Shown: in pieces, positions 31,457-40,107 of the stretch | Position numbering within the stretch: position 1 is the stretch's first letter | Layout of the letters: each line of letters begins with the position of its first letter | Assembly (NCBI GenBank): GCA_045636145.1 | Contig: JAZTWV010000013.1 | Span: 1-56,231 of the forward strand | Direction: 5' to 3' | Origin: Flemingiibacterium sp045636145 | GTDB taxonomy: Bacteria > Bacillota > Clostridia > Oscillospirales > CAG-272 | Length of the DNA: 56,231 nt | Notes under the pieces: generated by a model | Told to the model about the DNA's origin: nothing | The model's input: only the letters and a program-made list of their open reading frames with translations | The model's database searches: none | Made by a program: the position numbers and the translations under genes

Positions 31457-31667
31457 GCCAAACAAACTTAATATACAATACTGACGGGATACTTTTCTCT
31501 TTTTCTAAGGGAATAATATGCCTTTTTTCTGCACATGCTTTTTTTACCTTTCGGTAAAAACGCTTTCTCCAAGTATGCGTGTGCAGGTATTCCTGTATTG
31601 TATATGTTTGTTTGGCGACAATCGGAGCGGCGTTTTTCGTGCGTCAGCTTCGGTTGGCGCACTTTTT
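31457..31667 (+). ncRNA. Long structured RNA with own promoter and terminator (6S-like rod or orphan riboswitch)
   Basis: Stems read by eye are: P1a GCCAAACAAAC (31457-31467) with 31606-31616; P1b ATATACAATAC (31471-31481) with 31595-31605; P2 GGGATAC (31486-31492) with 31587-31593; P3 CTGCACATGC (31529-31538) with 31577-31586; P4 TTTTTACC (31541-31548) with 31553-31560 around TTTC. A 36-nt pyrimidine-rich internal loop lies on the 5' side between P2 and P3. After ~20 nt a terminator follows: GTGCGTCAG (31639-31647) with TTGGCGCAC (31654-31662) and TTTTT. The rod with one large internal loop recalls 6S RNA. The placement of aptamer-like fold plus terminator before an LRR-cohesin gene recalls a riboswitch. 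No known consensus (6S, c-di-GMP, others) was matched. Confidence 0.75.
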
Positions 31668-31698
31668 GATTCTATGGGTTATGAAAGGATGACTGATT

Positions 31699-33570
31699 AT
31701 GAGAAAGACCTTTGGAACAGGAAAAATCATACGACTTGCGGTAGTTGTCGCGGTGGTAGCCGCGCTGTGCGTATGCATGTGTGTTGGTGTGTCGGCGGAC
31801 ACCGTTGCTTCCGGCACTTGCGGCACTGACGGCGACAATCTTAAGTGGGTGCTTGATGATGAAGGCACGCTCACTATCAGTGGTGAGGGCGCGATGAAGG
31901 ATTGGAACAGTGCTTCCAAAGTACCGTGGCACAATTACAAAGCCGACATTAAATCAGTAACCCTCGGTGACAGTGTAACCTTTGTTGGCAGTTGGGCATT
32001 CTATGATTTCGTCAATTTATCAAGCGTTTTAATTGGCAGCAACATCACTTACATTCGAGATTATTCTTTCTACGGATGTTCGGCTCTTACGATTGCCGAA
32101 ATCCCCGAAAATACGCAGAGTATCGGTACGCAAGCATTTTATAACTGTACCGCTCTTACAGATGTCACTATAGGCGACAAGGTAACATCAATTGGCAACT
32201 ATGCATTCCGAAATTGTATAAATCTTACCAATCTGGCTATGGGTAAATCAGTCGAAAGCATTGGCGAAAGTGCGTTTTACGACTGCAAGAGGCTTTCAGC
32301 AGTAGAGATTCCGGACAATGTGACAAGCATTGGTGAATGGGCATTCTATGGATGCAGAAGTATGAAAAATCTTACGCTCGGAAAAGGTTTGACGCAGATT
32401 TGCGATTATGCTTTCTACTACTGCACCTCTCTTAAAAGCGTAACTATTCCATCCGGCGTAACCTCTGTCGGAAACAGCGCATTCCGCTACTGCACTGACC
32501 TTACAGATATTGTACTTGGAGGCGTTGTAAATATTGGCGAGTACGCATTTGCAAATTGTACTGCATTGAGTTCCGTTGAGTTTCCTTACGGAATGGTCAG
32601 CATTGGCAGTTATTCATTCGCACAATGCACTGCTTTAACAAGTGTCGCTATTTCTGACACTGTAACTACTATAGGGAAAAGTGCTTTCAGAGGTTGTACA
32701 TCCATTACGGATGTATTTTTACCGGATAGCATAAGCGATATCGGAAGTACAGCTTTCTATATGTGCGACAATCTTACTAAAGTCACTCTATGCTCCCGTG
32801 ATGCCGTATTTGGTACAAACGTTTTCAATTCTACCCATGCCGATTTTGTTATCCGTGGCTATGTCGGTTCAACGGCAGAAGAGTACGCTTACGCAAATAA
32901 CCATGCTTTTGAAGCACTCGATGAAGCTGGCGGCGATAATTCCGCTGTAATTGCCGTTTCATCCGGTGAGGCAGCCGCAGGAGAAATCATTAAAGTCGAA
33001 ATAATGCTCAAAAACAATCCCGGTGTTGCGGCAATGCGACTTAATGTAAACTATGATTCTGACGTGTTTACGTTGGAATCTGTTGAGGACGGTGGCTTGC
33101 TTGGCAACATTTTTCATTCCAATAATCTTGCGGTGACTCCGTATATTCTTTGCTGGGCTAACGGGACGGCGACAGAAAACTTCACCGCCAACGGCATCAT
33201 AGCAACTCTGATATTCAGAGTATCCGATGATGCTGATATTGGAAAATATGACTTTACAGTTGAGTTTAATAAAACAGATATACTTGATGCAAATATTGAG
33301 CCTGTCTGCTTTACCGCTTCCGGCGGTACTGCTTGTATAATACAGCGTTTGCCGGGGGATGCTTCCGGTGACGGTATAACAGATTTGACAGATCTCATGT
33401 ATTTCCTGCGATACATTGGACAGTGGATAGAATTTGATGAAAAAAAGGTGAAAACAGGAGCTCTTGACTTAAACCTCGACGGCAGAGTAAATCCACTTGA
33501 TGCAGTCGTCCTCGCACGCCACCTTGCAAAATGGAAAGGCTACGAGTCGCTCCCATACATTCCCTCATAA
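31699..33570 (+). CDS. BspA-like leucine-rich-repeat surface protein with cohesin and dockerin modules
   Basis: 623 residues behind AAAGGATG. A signal peptide covers residues 1-34. Residues ~85-395 are about 13 LRR_5 (BspA-type) repeats of ~23 residues, with SIGxxAFxxCxxLxxVxIPxxV pattern. Residues ~416-545 form a cohesin-like beta domain (VSSGEAAAGEIIKVEIMLKN, then NVNYDSDVFTLESV). The tail (552-615) is a type I dockerin with two calcium loops, GDASGDGITDLTD and DLNLDGRVNPLD. By family knowledge dockerin and cohesin plug together in cellulosomes and surface complexes, and BspA repeats bind host or matrix. A protein with both a cohesin and a dockerin can link into chains. The structured RNA is directly upstream. 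Confidence 0.92.
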   Translation: MRKTFGTGKIIRLAVVVAVVAALCVCMCVGVSADTVASGTCGTDGDNLKWVLDDEGTLTISGEGAMKDWNSASKVPWHNYKADIKSVTLGDSVTFVGSWAFYDFVNLSSVLIGSNITYIRDYSFYGCSALTIAEIPENTQSIGTQAFYNCTALTDVTIGDKVTSIGNYAFRNCINLTNLAMGKSVESIGESAFYDCKRLSAVEIPDNVTSIGEWAFYGCRSMKNLTLGKGLTQICDYAFYYCTSLKSVTIPSGVTSVGNSAFRYCTDLTDIVLGGVVNIGEYAFANCTALSSVEFPYGMVSIGSYSFAQCTALTSVAISDTVTTIGKSAFRGCTSITDVFLPDSISDIGSTAFYMCDNLTKVTLCSRDAVFGTNVFNSTHADFVIRGYVGSTAEEYAYANNHAFEALDEAGGDNSAVIAVSSGEAAAGEIIKVEIMLKNNPGVAAMRLNVNYDSDVFTLESVEDGGLLGNIFHSNNLAVTPYILCWANGTATENFTANGIIATLIFRVSDDADIGKYDFTVEFNKTDILDANIEPVCFTASGGTACIIQRLPGDASGDGITDLTDLMYFLRYIGQWIEFDEKKVKTGALDLNLDGRVNPLDAVVLARHLAKWKGYESLPYIPS

Positions 33571-33604
33571 TATCCATGTAACAAAATGCACGAAATGTGC
33601 ACAA

Positions 33605-33638
33605 AAATGCCGCAATAGCAATTTGCGGCATTTTTTTC
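33605..33638 (+). terminator. Terminator after the LRR-cohesin-dockerin gene
   Basis: AAATGCCGCAA (33605-33615) pairs with TTGCGGCATTT (33622-33632) and is followed by a T-run. Confidence 0.92.
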
Positions 33639-33649
33639 TTGTTAAGGTA

Positions 33650-33678
33650 TTGAAAAGTTGACGAAAATGTTGTATAAT
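33650..33678 (+). promoter_or_regulatory. Promoter of hprK
   Basis: TTGAAA (33650-33655), 17 bp, TATAAT (33673-33678). Confidence 0.8.
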
Positions 33679-33750
33679 ATACTATGTATGAAAATGCATA
33701 TATTACAGTGAAAGGAAAATCGAGGGATTTTATCCCCGAGGAGTGCAAAT

Positions 33751-34692
33751 ATGGCTGACGTTTATACCGTTGAACTGTCAAAAATCATAAACGAATTTTC
33801 TCTTGAAAAAATCTATCTTCCCGACGATGCGGATAAGATTGCCATTCATCTTATGGACGTGAACCGACCCGGTCTCCAGCTTGCAGGCTTTTTTGACCAC
33901 TACGAGCCGCAGCGCATTCAGATAATCGGTAAGGTGGAGCACAGATATCTCGAATCTCTCTCGGATGACGCACGCAGAAAATCTATTTTAGGTTTTCTTG
34001 AAAGCAAGCCGGTTGCGGTGGTTATTTCATCATCTCTTGAAATATTCCCGGAGTTTTATGAGCTTGGGGAGTATTTTGAAGTGCCTATTCTTCGCACCGC
34101 TGACAGCACCAGCGCATTTATGGCGGCACTTATCGCTTTTCTCAATGTTCAGCTTGCCCCCAGAATCACAAGACACGGTGTGCTTGTTGAGGTGTACGGC
34201 GAGGGTATACTGATTCTTGGCGATTCCGGTGTCGGTAAGTCCGAGACGGCAATAGAGCTTGTTAAGCGCGGTCATCGTCTTATCGCAGACGATGCGGTGG
34301 AAATAAAGCGCGTATCTGCAAAGACGCTTGTAGGAAGCGCTCCGGAAATCATACGCCACTATGTTGAGCTTCGCGGAATCGGTATCGTTGACGTGCGCCG
34401 CATATTCGGTATGGGTGCTGTAAAGCTTACCGAGAAGATCGACTATATCATCAATCTTGAGCCTTGGGTGCAGGGAAAAATGTACGACCGCTTCGGACTT
34501 GAATCGGAGTACACCGACATTCTCGGCATAAAGATACCCACGACTACAATCCCCGTAAAACCCGGTCGAAATCTTGCGATTATCCTTGAAATTGCCGCTA
34601 TGAACAACCGTCAGAAGAAGATGGGCTTCAACACGGCAGAGGAATTTAACAAGAAGCTCATGGGGCAGATGGGAATTGAAATGAGCGAATAA
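33751..34692 (+). CDS. hprK: HPr kinase/phosphorylase
   Basis: 313 residues behind GAGGAGTGCAAAT. The N-terminal domain (1-130) is the typical HprK fold. The C-terminal catalytic domain has Walker A GDSGVGKSE (157-165), the RRIFGMGAVK HprK signature and RGIGIVDV. By family knowledge it phosphorylates serine 46 of HPr when glycolytic intermediates are high and so controls carbon catabolite repression. It is the first gene of the sugar segment that follows. Confidence 0.96.
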   Translation: MADVYTVELSKIINEFSLEKIYLPDDADKIAIHLMDVNRPGLQLAGFFDHYEPQRIQIIGKVEHRYLESLSDDARRKSILGFLESKPVAVVISSSLEIFPEFYELGEYFEVPILRTADSTSAFMAALIAFLNVQLAPRITRHGVLVEVYGEGILILGDSGVGKSETAIELVKRGHRLIADDAVEIKRVSAKTLVGSAPEIIRHYVELRGIGIVDVRRIFGMGAVKLTEKIDYIINLEPWVQGKMYDRFGLESEYTDILGIKIPTTTIPVKPGRNLAIILEIAAMNNRQKKMGFNTAEEFNKKLMGQMGIEMSE

Positions 34693-34703
34693 GCCGGCAA
34701 AGC

Positions 34704-34727
34704 GGCGGGAGCAAGCCCCCGCCCTAC
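34704..34727. repeat. REP-like palindrome
   Basis: GGCGGGAGCAAGCCCCCGCC, the reverse of the 23789 unit, between hprK and the nucleotidyltransferase gene. Confidence 0.8.
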
Positions 34728-34782
34728 GAATTAACAGGTATTTTTTGTTTTTAAGTAAGATAATACGGTAAGGAGAAATATC

Positions 34783-35682
34783 ATGACACTTGTTATTATG
34801 GCGGCAGGTATGGGAAGCCGCTACGGAGGACTTAAGCAGATAGACCCCGTTACACCCCACGGCGAATTTATTGTTGACTATTCTATCTATGATGCTATAA
34901 AGGCAGGATTCGACAAGGTGGTTTTCATCATCAAGGAGGAAAACTACGACGTGTTCCGTGAGACCGTTGGAGCGCGTATAGAAAAGGCTGTTAAGGTCGA
35001 ATACGTCTTCCAGGAGCTTTACAAGATTCCTGAGGAGTTTTCCGTACCGGAGGGACGTACAAAGCCCTTTGGCACAGCTCATGCGGCACTTATGGCGGCG
35101 GAAGTGGTAAACGAGCCTTTCGCTATTATAAATTCCGACGATTTCTACGGACGTGATGCATACATCAAAGCATATAATGCAATGGCGGCGGCTAAATCAA
35201 ACGGGCATTTTGCTATGGTTGGATACATTCTTAAGAACACCGTTACCGAAAACGGTCATGTTTCTCGCGGTATATGCGACGTTTCGGACGGTAAGCTCAA
35301 AAACGTTGTTGAGCGCACCAAAATCCAAGAAAACGACGGCAAGGTTCAGTATATGGAGGACGACGTTTGGCACGACCTTGATGAGAATGCGGTTGTCTCC
35401 ATGAATTTCTGGGTATTCACTCCGGACGTGTTCAAAATGCTCGGTGATGGACTCACTGAGTTCCTCACGTCGCTTCCTACAGCAAAAGACCCGATGAAGG
35501 CTGAATATTTCCTGCCGTTCCTTGTGCAGAGCAAAATTGACGGCGGCGAATGTGATGTTACCATGCTTGAAACCACGGCTAAGTGGTACGGTGTTACATA
35601 TGCCGAGGATAAGCCGAAGCTGGTTGAATTTTTGAAGTCGCAGACAGAAGCCGGTGTTTATCCCGATGGTCTGTGGAAATAA
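34783..35682 (+). CDS. Nucleotidyltransferase (sugar-1-phosphate nucleotidylyltransferase fold)
   Basis: 299 residues behind AAGGAGAAATATC. It begins TLVIMAAGMGSRYGGLKQID, the NTP-binding signature of sugar nucleotidyltransferases, and has AIINSDDFYG (metal-binding DD) near residue 110. The C-terminal half lacks the left-handed helix repeats of GlmU. It might form UDP- or dTDP-sugar, and it sits directly before galE; a UTP-glucose-1-phosphate or galactose-1-phosphate role is suggested by context. The length is typical of glucose-1-phosphate uridylyl- or thymidylyltransferases. The exact sugar is not readable. Confidence 0.88.
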   Translation: MTLVIMAAGMGSRYGGLKQIDPVTPHGEFIVDYSIYDAIKAGFDKVVFIIKEENYDVFRETVGARIEKAVKVEYVFQELYKIPEEFSVPEGRTKPFGTAHAALMAAEVVNEPFAIINSDDFYGRDAYIKAYNAMAAAKSNGHFAMVGYILKNTVTENGHVSRGICDVSDGKLKNVVERTKIQENDGKVQYMEDDVWHDLDENAVVSMNFWVFTPDVFKMLGDGLTEFLTSLPTAKDPMKAEYFLPFLVQSKIDGGECDVTMLETTAKWYGVTYAEDKPKLVEFLKSQTEAGVYPDGLWK

Positions 35683-35744
35683 AAATCGAAACTGACGGGT
35701 ATATTCCCTAGTTTTGTAAATATTATTTGTTTAAGGAGTAAATT

Positions 35745-36758
35745 ATGTCTATTCTTGTAACCGGCGGTGCCGGATTCATCGGCTCACATACTGTTGTTGA
35801 GCTTCTTAACATTGGCAAAGAGGTAGTTATTGCCGACAATTTCTGTAATTCAAAGCCTGTGGTGCTTGACCGCATCCGTGAGATAACAGGGAAGGATTTC
35901 AAGTTCTACAACGTAGATCTTTGCGATAAATCTGCGCTTGAGGTGGTGTTCGCTTCCGAAAATATCGAGTCCGCAATTCACTTTGCCGGACTTAAGGCGG
36001 TTGGCGAGTCCTGCGCAATTCCGCTTCGCTATTATCAGAATAACCTTATTTCCACTCTCAATCTTTGCGAGCTCATGGCGAAGTACAACTGCAAAAATCT
36101 TGTATTTTCCTCTTCGGCAACCGTTTACGGCAAGCCTGCAAGCGTTCCCATAAGAGAGGATTTCCCCAATTCCGCAACCAACCCTTACGGCGAGACAAAG
36201 CTTCAGATAGAGCACATTCTTAAAGATCTTTACAAGGCGGACGCGGAGTGGAACACCGCGATTCTCCGTTACTTCAATCCCATCGGTGCACACGCATCCG
36301 GTATGATCGGCGAAGACCCCTCCGGAATCCCCAACAATCTTATGCCCTACATCACTCAGGTTGCTATTGGCAAGCGCGAGTGCCTGTCTGTATTCGGTAA
36401 CGATTACGACACCCACGACGGCACCGGTGTGCGCGACTACATACACGTAGTTGACCTTGCAAAGGCACATCTTGCGGCACTCGAATGGCTTTGCGGTAAG
36501 CCCGGATGTGACGTATTCAACATTGGTACAGGTCATGGCTACTCTGTGCTTGACATAGTAAAGGCTTATGAGGCGGCAACGGGCAAGAAGATCAACTACA
36601 AGATTGCTCCCAGACGTCCCGGTGACATTGACGAGTGTTATGCCGATCCCACCAAGGCACGTGAGATTCTTAATTGGCAGGCGGAGTTCGGTATTGAGCA
36701 GATGTGCCGCGACAGCGCAAATTGGCAGACCAAGAATCCCGGCGGATACGGCGAGTAA
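35745..36758 (+). CDS. galE: UDP-glucose 4-epimerase
   Basis: 337 residues behind AAGGAGTAAATT. The N-terminal GGAGFIG (7-13) binds NAD, SSSATVYG carries the catalytic serine/threonine region and NPYGETK holds Tyr148 and Lys152. These are the short-chain epimerase residues. It interconverts UDP-glucose and UDP-galactose. The nucleotidyltransferase lies 62 nt upstream and galM 29 nt downstream, so it belongs to a galactose module. Length and motifs are standard. Confidence 0.96.
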   Translation: MSILVTGGAGFIGSHTVVELLNIGKEVVIADNFCNSKPVVLDRIREITGKDFKFYNVDLCDKSALEVVFASENIESAIHFAGLKAVGESCAIPLRYYQNNLISTLNLCELMAKYNCKNLVFSSSATVYGKPASVPIREDFPNSATNPYGETKLQIEHILKDLYKADAEWNTAILRYFNPIGAHASGMIGEDPSGIPNNLMPYITQVAIGKRECLSVFGNDYDTHDGTGVRDYIHVVDLAKAHLAALEWLCGKPGCDVFNIGTGHGYSVLDIVKAYEAATGKKINYKIAPRRPGDIDECYADPTKAREILNWQAEFGIEQMCRDSANWQTKNPGGYGE

Positions 36759-36787
36759 ATAAAAAATAAGAAAAAGAGGACAAAAAC

Positions 36788-37843
36788 ATGATTACAAAGG
36801 AATTTTTCGGAAAAAAGCCTTGCGGATGCGAGGTATATGCATATACACTTACAAATAAAAACGGTGCATCCGTGCAGGTGCTCTCCATGGGCGGTATTCT
36901 CAGAAAAATCGAGATGCCCGACCGCCACGGAAATATTGCAGACGTTATCTGCGGCTTTGACAGCGTTGAGGGATATCTTACCGGCGGCGGATATCAGGGT
37001 GCTCTTATCGGACGTTACGGAAACCGTATCAAGGACGGAAGATTCACACTTAACGGCGTTACCTATCAGCTTGCCTGCAACGATGCAAACCGTCATCTTC
37101 ACGGCGGCAATGTTGGCTTCAATCAGAAGATATGGGATGTTGTGCCCTTTGAGACTGCCGATGAGTGCGGACTTATTCTCGGTCTTGTAAGCGAGGACGG
37201 CGAGGAGAATTACCCCGGACGCCTTGAAGTTAAGGTAACATACACTCTTACCGATAAAAATGAGCTTAAGATACACTACGAGGCAGTTTCCGACAAGGAT
37301 ACCGTTATCAATATGACCAACCACAGCTATTTCAATCTTTCAGGCTTCAATTCCGGTTCTGTGCTTTCTCAGTATCTGTGGGTAGATTCCGATGCAATCA
37401 CCGAAATCGACGGCGATTTTATCCCTACAGGCAAGGAATATCCCGTAGCCGGCACGCCCTTTGACTTTAATACCTCAAAGAAGCTCGGCGACGATATTGA
37501 AAAGGACGATGTTCAGCTTGGTTTCGGCGGCGGATACGACCATAACTTTATTTTTAAGACCTGGGACGGCACCATAAGACGTCAGGCGGAAATGTACGAT
37601 GAAAAATCGGGCAGAGTAATGACCGTATACACCGATCAGCCGGGCGTTCAGCTTTATTCCGGCAATATGATGACCGATCCTGTACCCATGAAGGGCGGTA
37701 TGAAGCAGGAGCGCCGTCTTGCGATCTGCCTTGAGACTCAGCACGCACCCGACAGCCCCAATCACGATAATTTCCCCACCACAAAGCTGTGCGCAGGTGA
37801 GAAGTACGACACTACCACCGTATACGCATTCGGTGTTAAGTAA
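36788..37843 (+). CDS. galM: Aldose 1-epimerase (mutarotase)
   Basis: 351 residues behind AAAGAGGACAAAAAC. Blocks GRYGNRIKDGRFTL and NDANRHLHGGNVGFN, plus NHSYFNLSG with a conserved histidine, are GalM active-site regions. FNTSKKLGDDIEKDD and YSGNMMT complete the family. It converts beta- to alpha-galactose at the start of the Leloir pathway. Placement with galE supports the call. Confidence 0.95.
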   Translation: MITKEFFGKKPCGCEVYAYTLTNKNGASVQVLSMGGILRKIEMPDRHGNIADVICGFDSVEGYLTGGGYQGALIGRYGNRIKDGRFTLNGVTYQLACNDANRHLHGGNVGFNQKIWDVVPFETADECGLILGLVSEDGEENYPGRLEVKVTYTLTDKNELKIHYEAVSDKDTVINMTNHSYFNLSGFNSGSVLSQYLWVDSDAITEIDGDFIPTGKEYPVAGTPFDFNTSKKLGDDIEKDDVQLGFGGGYDHNFIFKTWDGTIRRQAEMYDEKSGRVMTVYTDQPGVQLYSGNMMTDPVPMKGGMKQERRLAICLETQHAPDSPNHDNFPTTKLCAGEKYDTTTVYAFGVK

Positions 37844-37846
37844 AAT

Positions 37847-38743
37847 ATGGCGGAAATATTAGACGAGCTTTCCCATGCGGCACTTCATACCGCAGAACAC
37901 ACATGGTATATGCTTCCGCTTCTGTTTGTTGTGTATCTTGTTATCGAAATAATCGAGCACAAGGCAATGGACAGGGTGCGTGTGACGCTTGCAAACAAGA
38001 CTCTGGGCATTCCTGCGGCGGCGGCACTGGGACTTTTTCCGCAGTGCGGATTTTCCGTTGCGGCGGCGAATCTTTACTCTGAGCGGCTTATAACCGCAGG
38101 TACTGTGGCGGCGGTATTTGTCGCAACCTCAGACGAAGCGTTTCCCATACTCATATCAAATCCATCCAGCGTGAAATGGTTTATTCCCATGCTAATTATA
38201 AAGTTTTTATATGCCATAGCAGTGGGATTTGCCGTGAACGGGATTTTCAGGCTCACAAAGCTTGACAAGATTAAGACTCACGAGCATCACCGTCACGGCA
38301 GTGAGCATACTCACGAGGGCGGAGAACACCATCATTGCAGTCACTGTGATTCAAACCGCGGCATACTGTCGGCGGCGATACGCAGGACGCTGGCTATCTT
38401 TCTCTTTGTGTTTATAACCAGCTTTGTCCTGCACGCTCTTATTGGTGTTGTGGGAGAGGACAAGCTTTCGGCGCTTCTTATGACCGACAGCGTTTTTCAG
38501 CCTGTACTTTCCGCACTTTTCGGACTTATTCCAAACTGCGCGGCAAGTGTTATTACAACTGAGCTGTTTATTTCGGGCGCACTTGGCTTCGGCTCCCTTG
38601 CGGCGGCACTTTGTGCAGGCGCAGGAGTTGGTATTCTGGTGCTCCTGCGTGTAAACCGAAGCATGAAGCAGAATCTCTCTCTTATAGGCATCATATATGC
38701 AATGTCGGCTCTGCTTGGCGTTGTGATTGAGCTTATAATGTGA
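37847..38743 (+). CDS. ArsP_2-type metal/manganese or arsenic exporter-like membrane protein
   Basis: 298 residues starting four bases after galM. About 8-10 hydrophobic helices in two halves, each with a matching motif: LFPQCGFSVAAANLYSERL in the first and LFGLIPNCAASVITTELFIS in the second. This internal repeat with paired P-x-C marks the ArsP_2/"putative manganese transporter" family. A cytoplasmic or external loop is histidine-rich (HEHHRHGSEHTHEGGEHHHC), typical of metal binding. Substrate is not certain. It has a weak ribosome site inside the end of galM, so it may be translationally coupled to the galactose genes even though its role appears unrelated. Confidence 0.85.
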   Translation: MAEILDELSHAALHTAEHTWYMLPLLFVVYLVIEIIEHKAMDRVRVTLANKTLGIPAAAALGLFPQCGFSVAAANLYSERLITAGTVAAVFVATSDEAFPILISNPSSVKWFIPMLIIKFLYAIAVGFAVNGIFRLTKLDKIKTHEHHRHGSEHTHEGGEHHHCSHCDSNRGILSAAIRRTLAIFLFVFITSFVLHALIGVVGEDKLSALLMTDSVFQPVLSALFGLIPNCAASVITTELFISGALGFGSLAAALCAGAGVGILVLLRVNRSMKQNLSLIGIIYAMSALLGVVIELIM

Positions 38744-38797
38744 TTTTACGCACATTTTGGAGGATTTTTCCCCATTTTGTTGGATTTTTCGCCCATC

Positions 38798-38985
38798 TTG
38801 TAGGGCAGGGGCTTGCTCCTGCCGAATATTGCCTTGTCCTTTATGGACAGGTGTCCAAACTGCATGTTTGCGGCGGGAGTAAACCCCCGCCCTACGGGGA
38901 CTATGCAACCACACTTGTAGGGGCGATTCACGAATCGCCCGAAATAAATACGGTAAAAAACGGCGGCAGTAAGCCGCCATGCAGG
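38798..38985. repeat. Cluster of four REP-like palindromes
   Basis: Units at ~38798-38822 (GGCAGGGGCTTGCTCCTGCC), ~38872-38896 (GGCGGGAGTAAACCCCCGCC), ~38919-38940 (GGGGCGATTCACGAATCGCC) and ~38963-38982 (CGGCGGCAGTAAGCCGCC). They fill the 286-nt gap before prfA, and no gene was seen in it. Confidence 0.85.
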
Positions 38986-39029
38986 GCTTAGCGCAGGTTG
39001 AATAATTTATATTTTAAGGAAATCTTTAT

Positions 39030-40097
39030 ATGTTTGAAAAGCTTAAAATTACCGAAGAAAACTACAATAAAATGTCCGAGGAGCTTATGCTTCCGGAGGT
39101 CGTGTGCGACAACGAGAAGTACACGAAGCTCATGCGTGAGCATAAGCGTCTTACCCCCATTATCGAAAAATACCGCGAGTATACTGATGCCGAGTCCCAG
39201 ATAGCGGAAGCTGAGGAGATGCTCTCCGAAAAGCTTGATGCCGATATGGAGGAAATGGTGCGCGCGGAGCTTTCTGAGCTTAAGGAAAAGCTTCCCGAAA
39301 TCGAAAAAGAGCTTCAGATATTGCTGCTGCCGCGCGACCCCAACGACGACAAAAACGTTATCATCGAGATACGCGGCGGTGCAGGCGGTGAAGAAGCGGC
39401 TCTTTTTGCATACGTGCTTTACCGTATGTACAATATGTATGCCGCATCTGTCGGCTGGAAAACCGAGCTTCTTTCCGCAAACGAGACCGAGCTTGGCGGA
39501 TTTAAAGAGGTTTCCTTCATGGTAGAGGGCGACGGAGCTTATTCGCGCCTTAAATTCGAATCGGGCGTTCACCGTGTACAGCGTGTGCCTGTCACCGAGT
39601 CACAGGGACGTATTCAGACGTCCACCGCAACGGTTGCTGTGCTTCCCGAAGCCGAGGATGTGGAAATCGAAATAAATCAGTCTGATCTTGAAATTGAAAC
39701 CATAAAATCAAGCGGTGCGGGCGGACAGCACGTCAACAAGACCGAATCCGCCATAAGACTTCTCCACAAGCCTACAGGCATCGTTATCGAGTGCCAGGAT
39801 GAGCGCTCACAGTTCAAAAACCGCGATAAGGCGATGAAGCTTCTGCGTACCAAGCTTTACGATATGAAGCAGGCGGAGCAGGATGCAAAGATCGCTTCTG
39901 AGCGTAAGAGTCAGGTAGGTACGGGCGACCGCAGTGAGCGTATCCGCACCTACAACTATCCGCAGAGCCGTGTTACCGACCACAGAATCGGTGTTACGCT
40001 CCATTCACTTGAGCAGTTCCTTAACGGCGACATTGACGAAATGCTGACTGCCCTAGCTACTGCCGATACGGCGGCAAAGCTTGCAGGCGCAGAGTGA
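39030..40097 (+). CDS. prfA: Peptide chain release factor 1
   Basis: 355 residues behind AAGGAAATC. The GGQ catalytic tripeptide is at 231-233 in SGAGGQHVNKTESAIR. The codon-recognition region PVTESQGRIQTS and the acidic N-terminal coiled-coil region are standard. It ends translation at UAA and UAG. TsaC follows 10 nt downstream, a common pairing in Firmicutes. No HemK/PrmC methyltransferase is present between them. Confidence 0.97.
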   Translation: MFEKLKITEENYNKMSEELMLPEVVCDNEKYTKLMREHKRLTPIIEKYREYTDAESQIAEAEEMLSEKLDADMEEMVRAELSELKEKLPEIEKELQILLLPRDPNDDKNVIIEIRGGAGGEEAALFAYVLYRMYNMYAASVGWKTELLSANETELGGFKEVSFMVEGDGAYSRLKFESGVHRVQRVPVTESQGRIQTSTATVAVLPEAEDVEIEINQSDLEIETIKSSGAGGQHVNKTESAIRLLHKPTGIVIECQDERSQFKNRDKAMKLLRTKLYDMKQAEQDAKIASERKSQVGTGDRSERIRTYNYPQSRVTDHRIGVTLHSLEQFLNGDIDEMLTALATADTAAKLAGAE

Positions 40098-40107
40098 TAT
40101 TTTGATA

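Noticed and set aside
31457..31667. Calling the structured RNA c-di-GMP riboswitch or 6S RNA outright.
   Set aside because: It lacks the GEMM core, and the internal loop is too asymmetric for a secure 6S call, so it is left unassigned.
38740..38991. Reading frame across the REP cluster before prfA.
   Set aside because: It consists of palindromes read in frame, without a ribosome site or family match.
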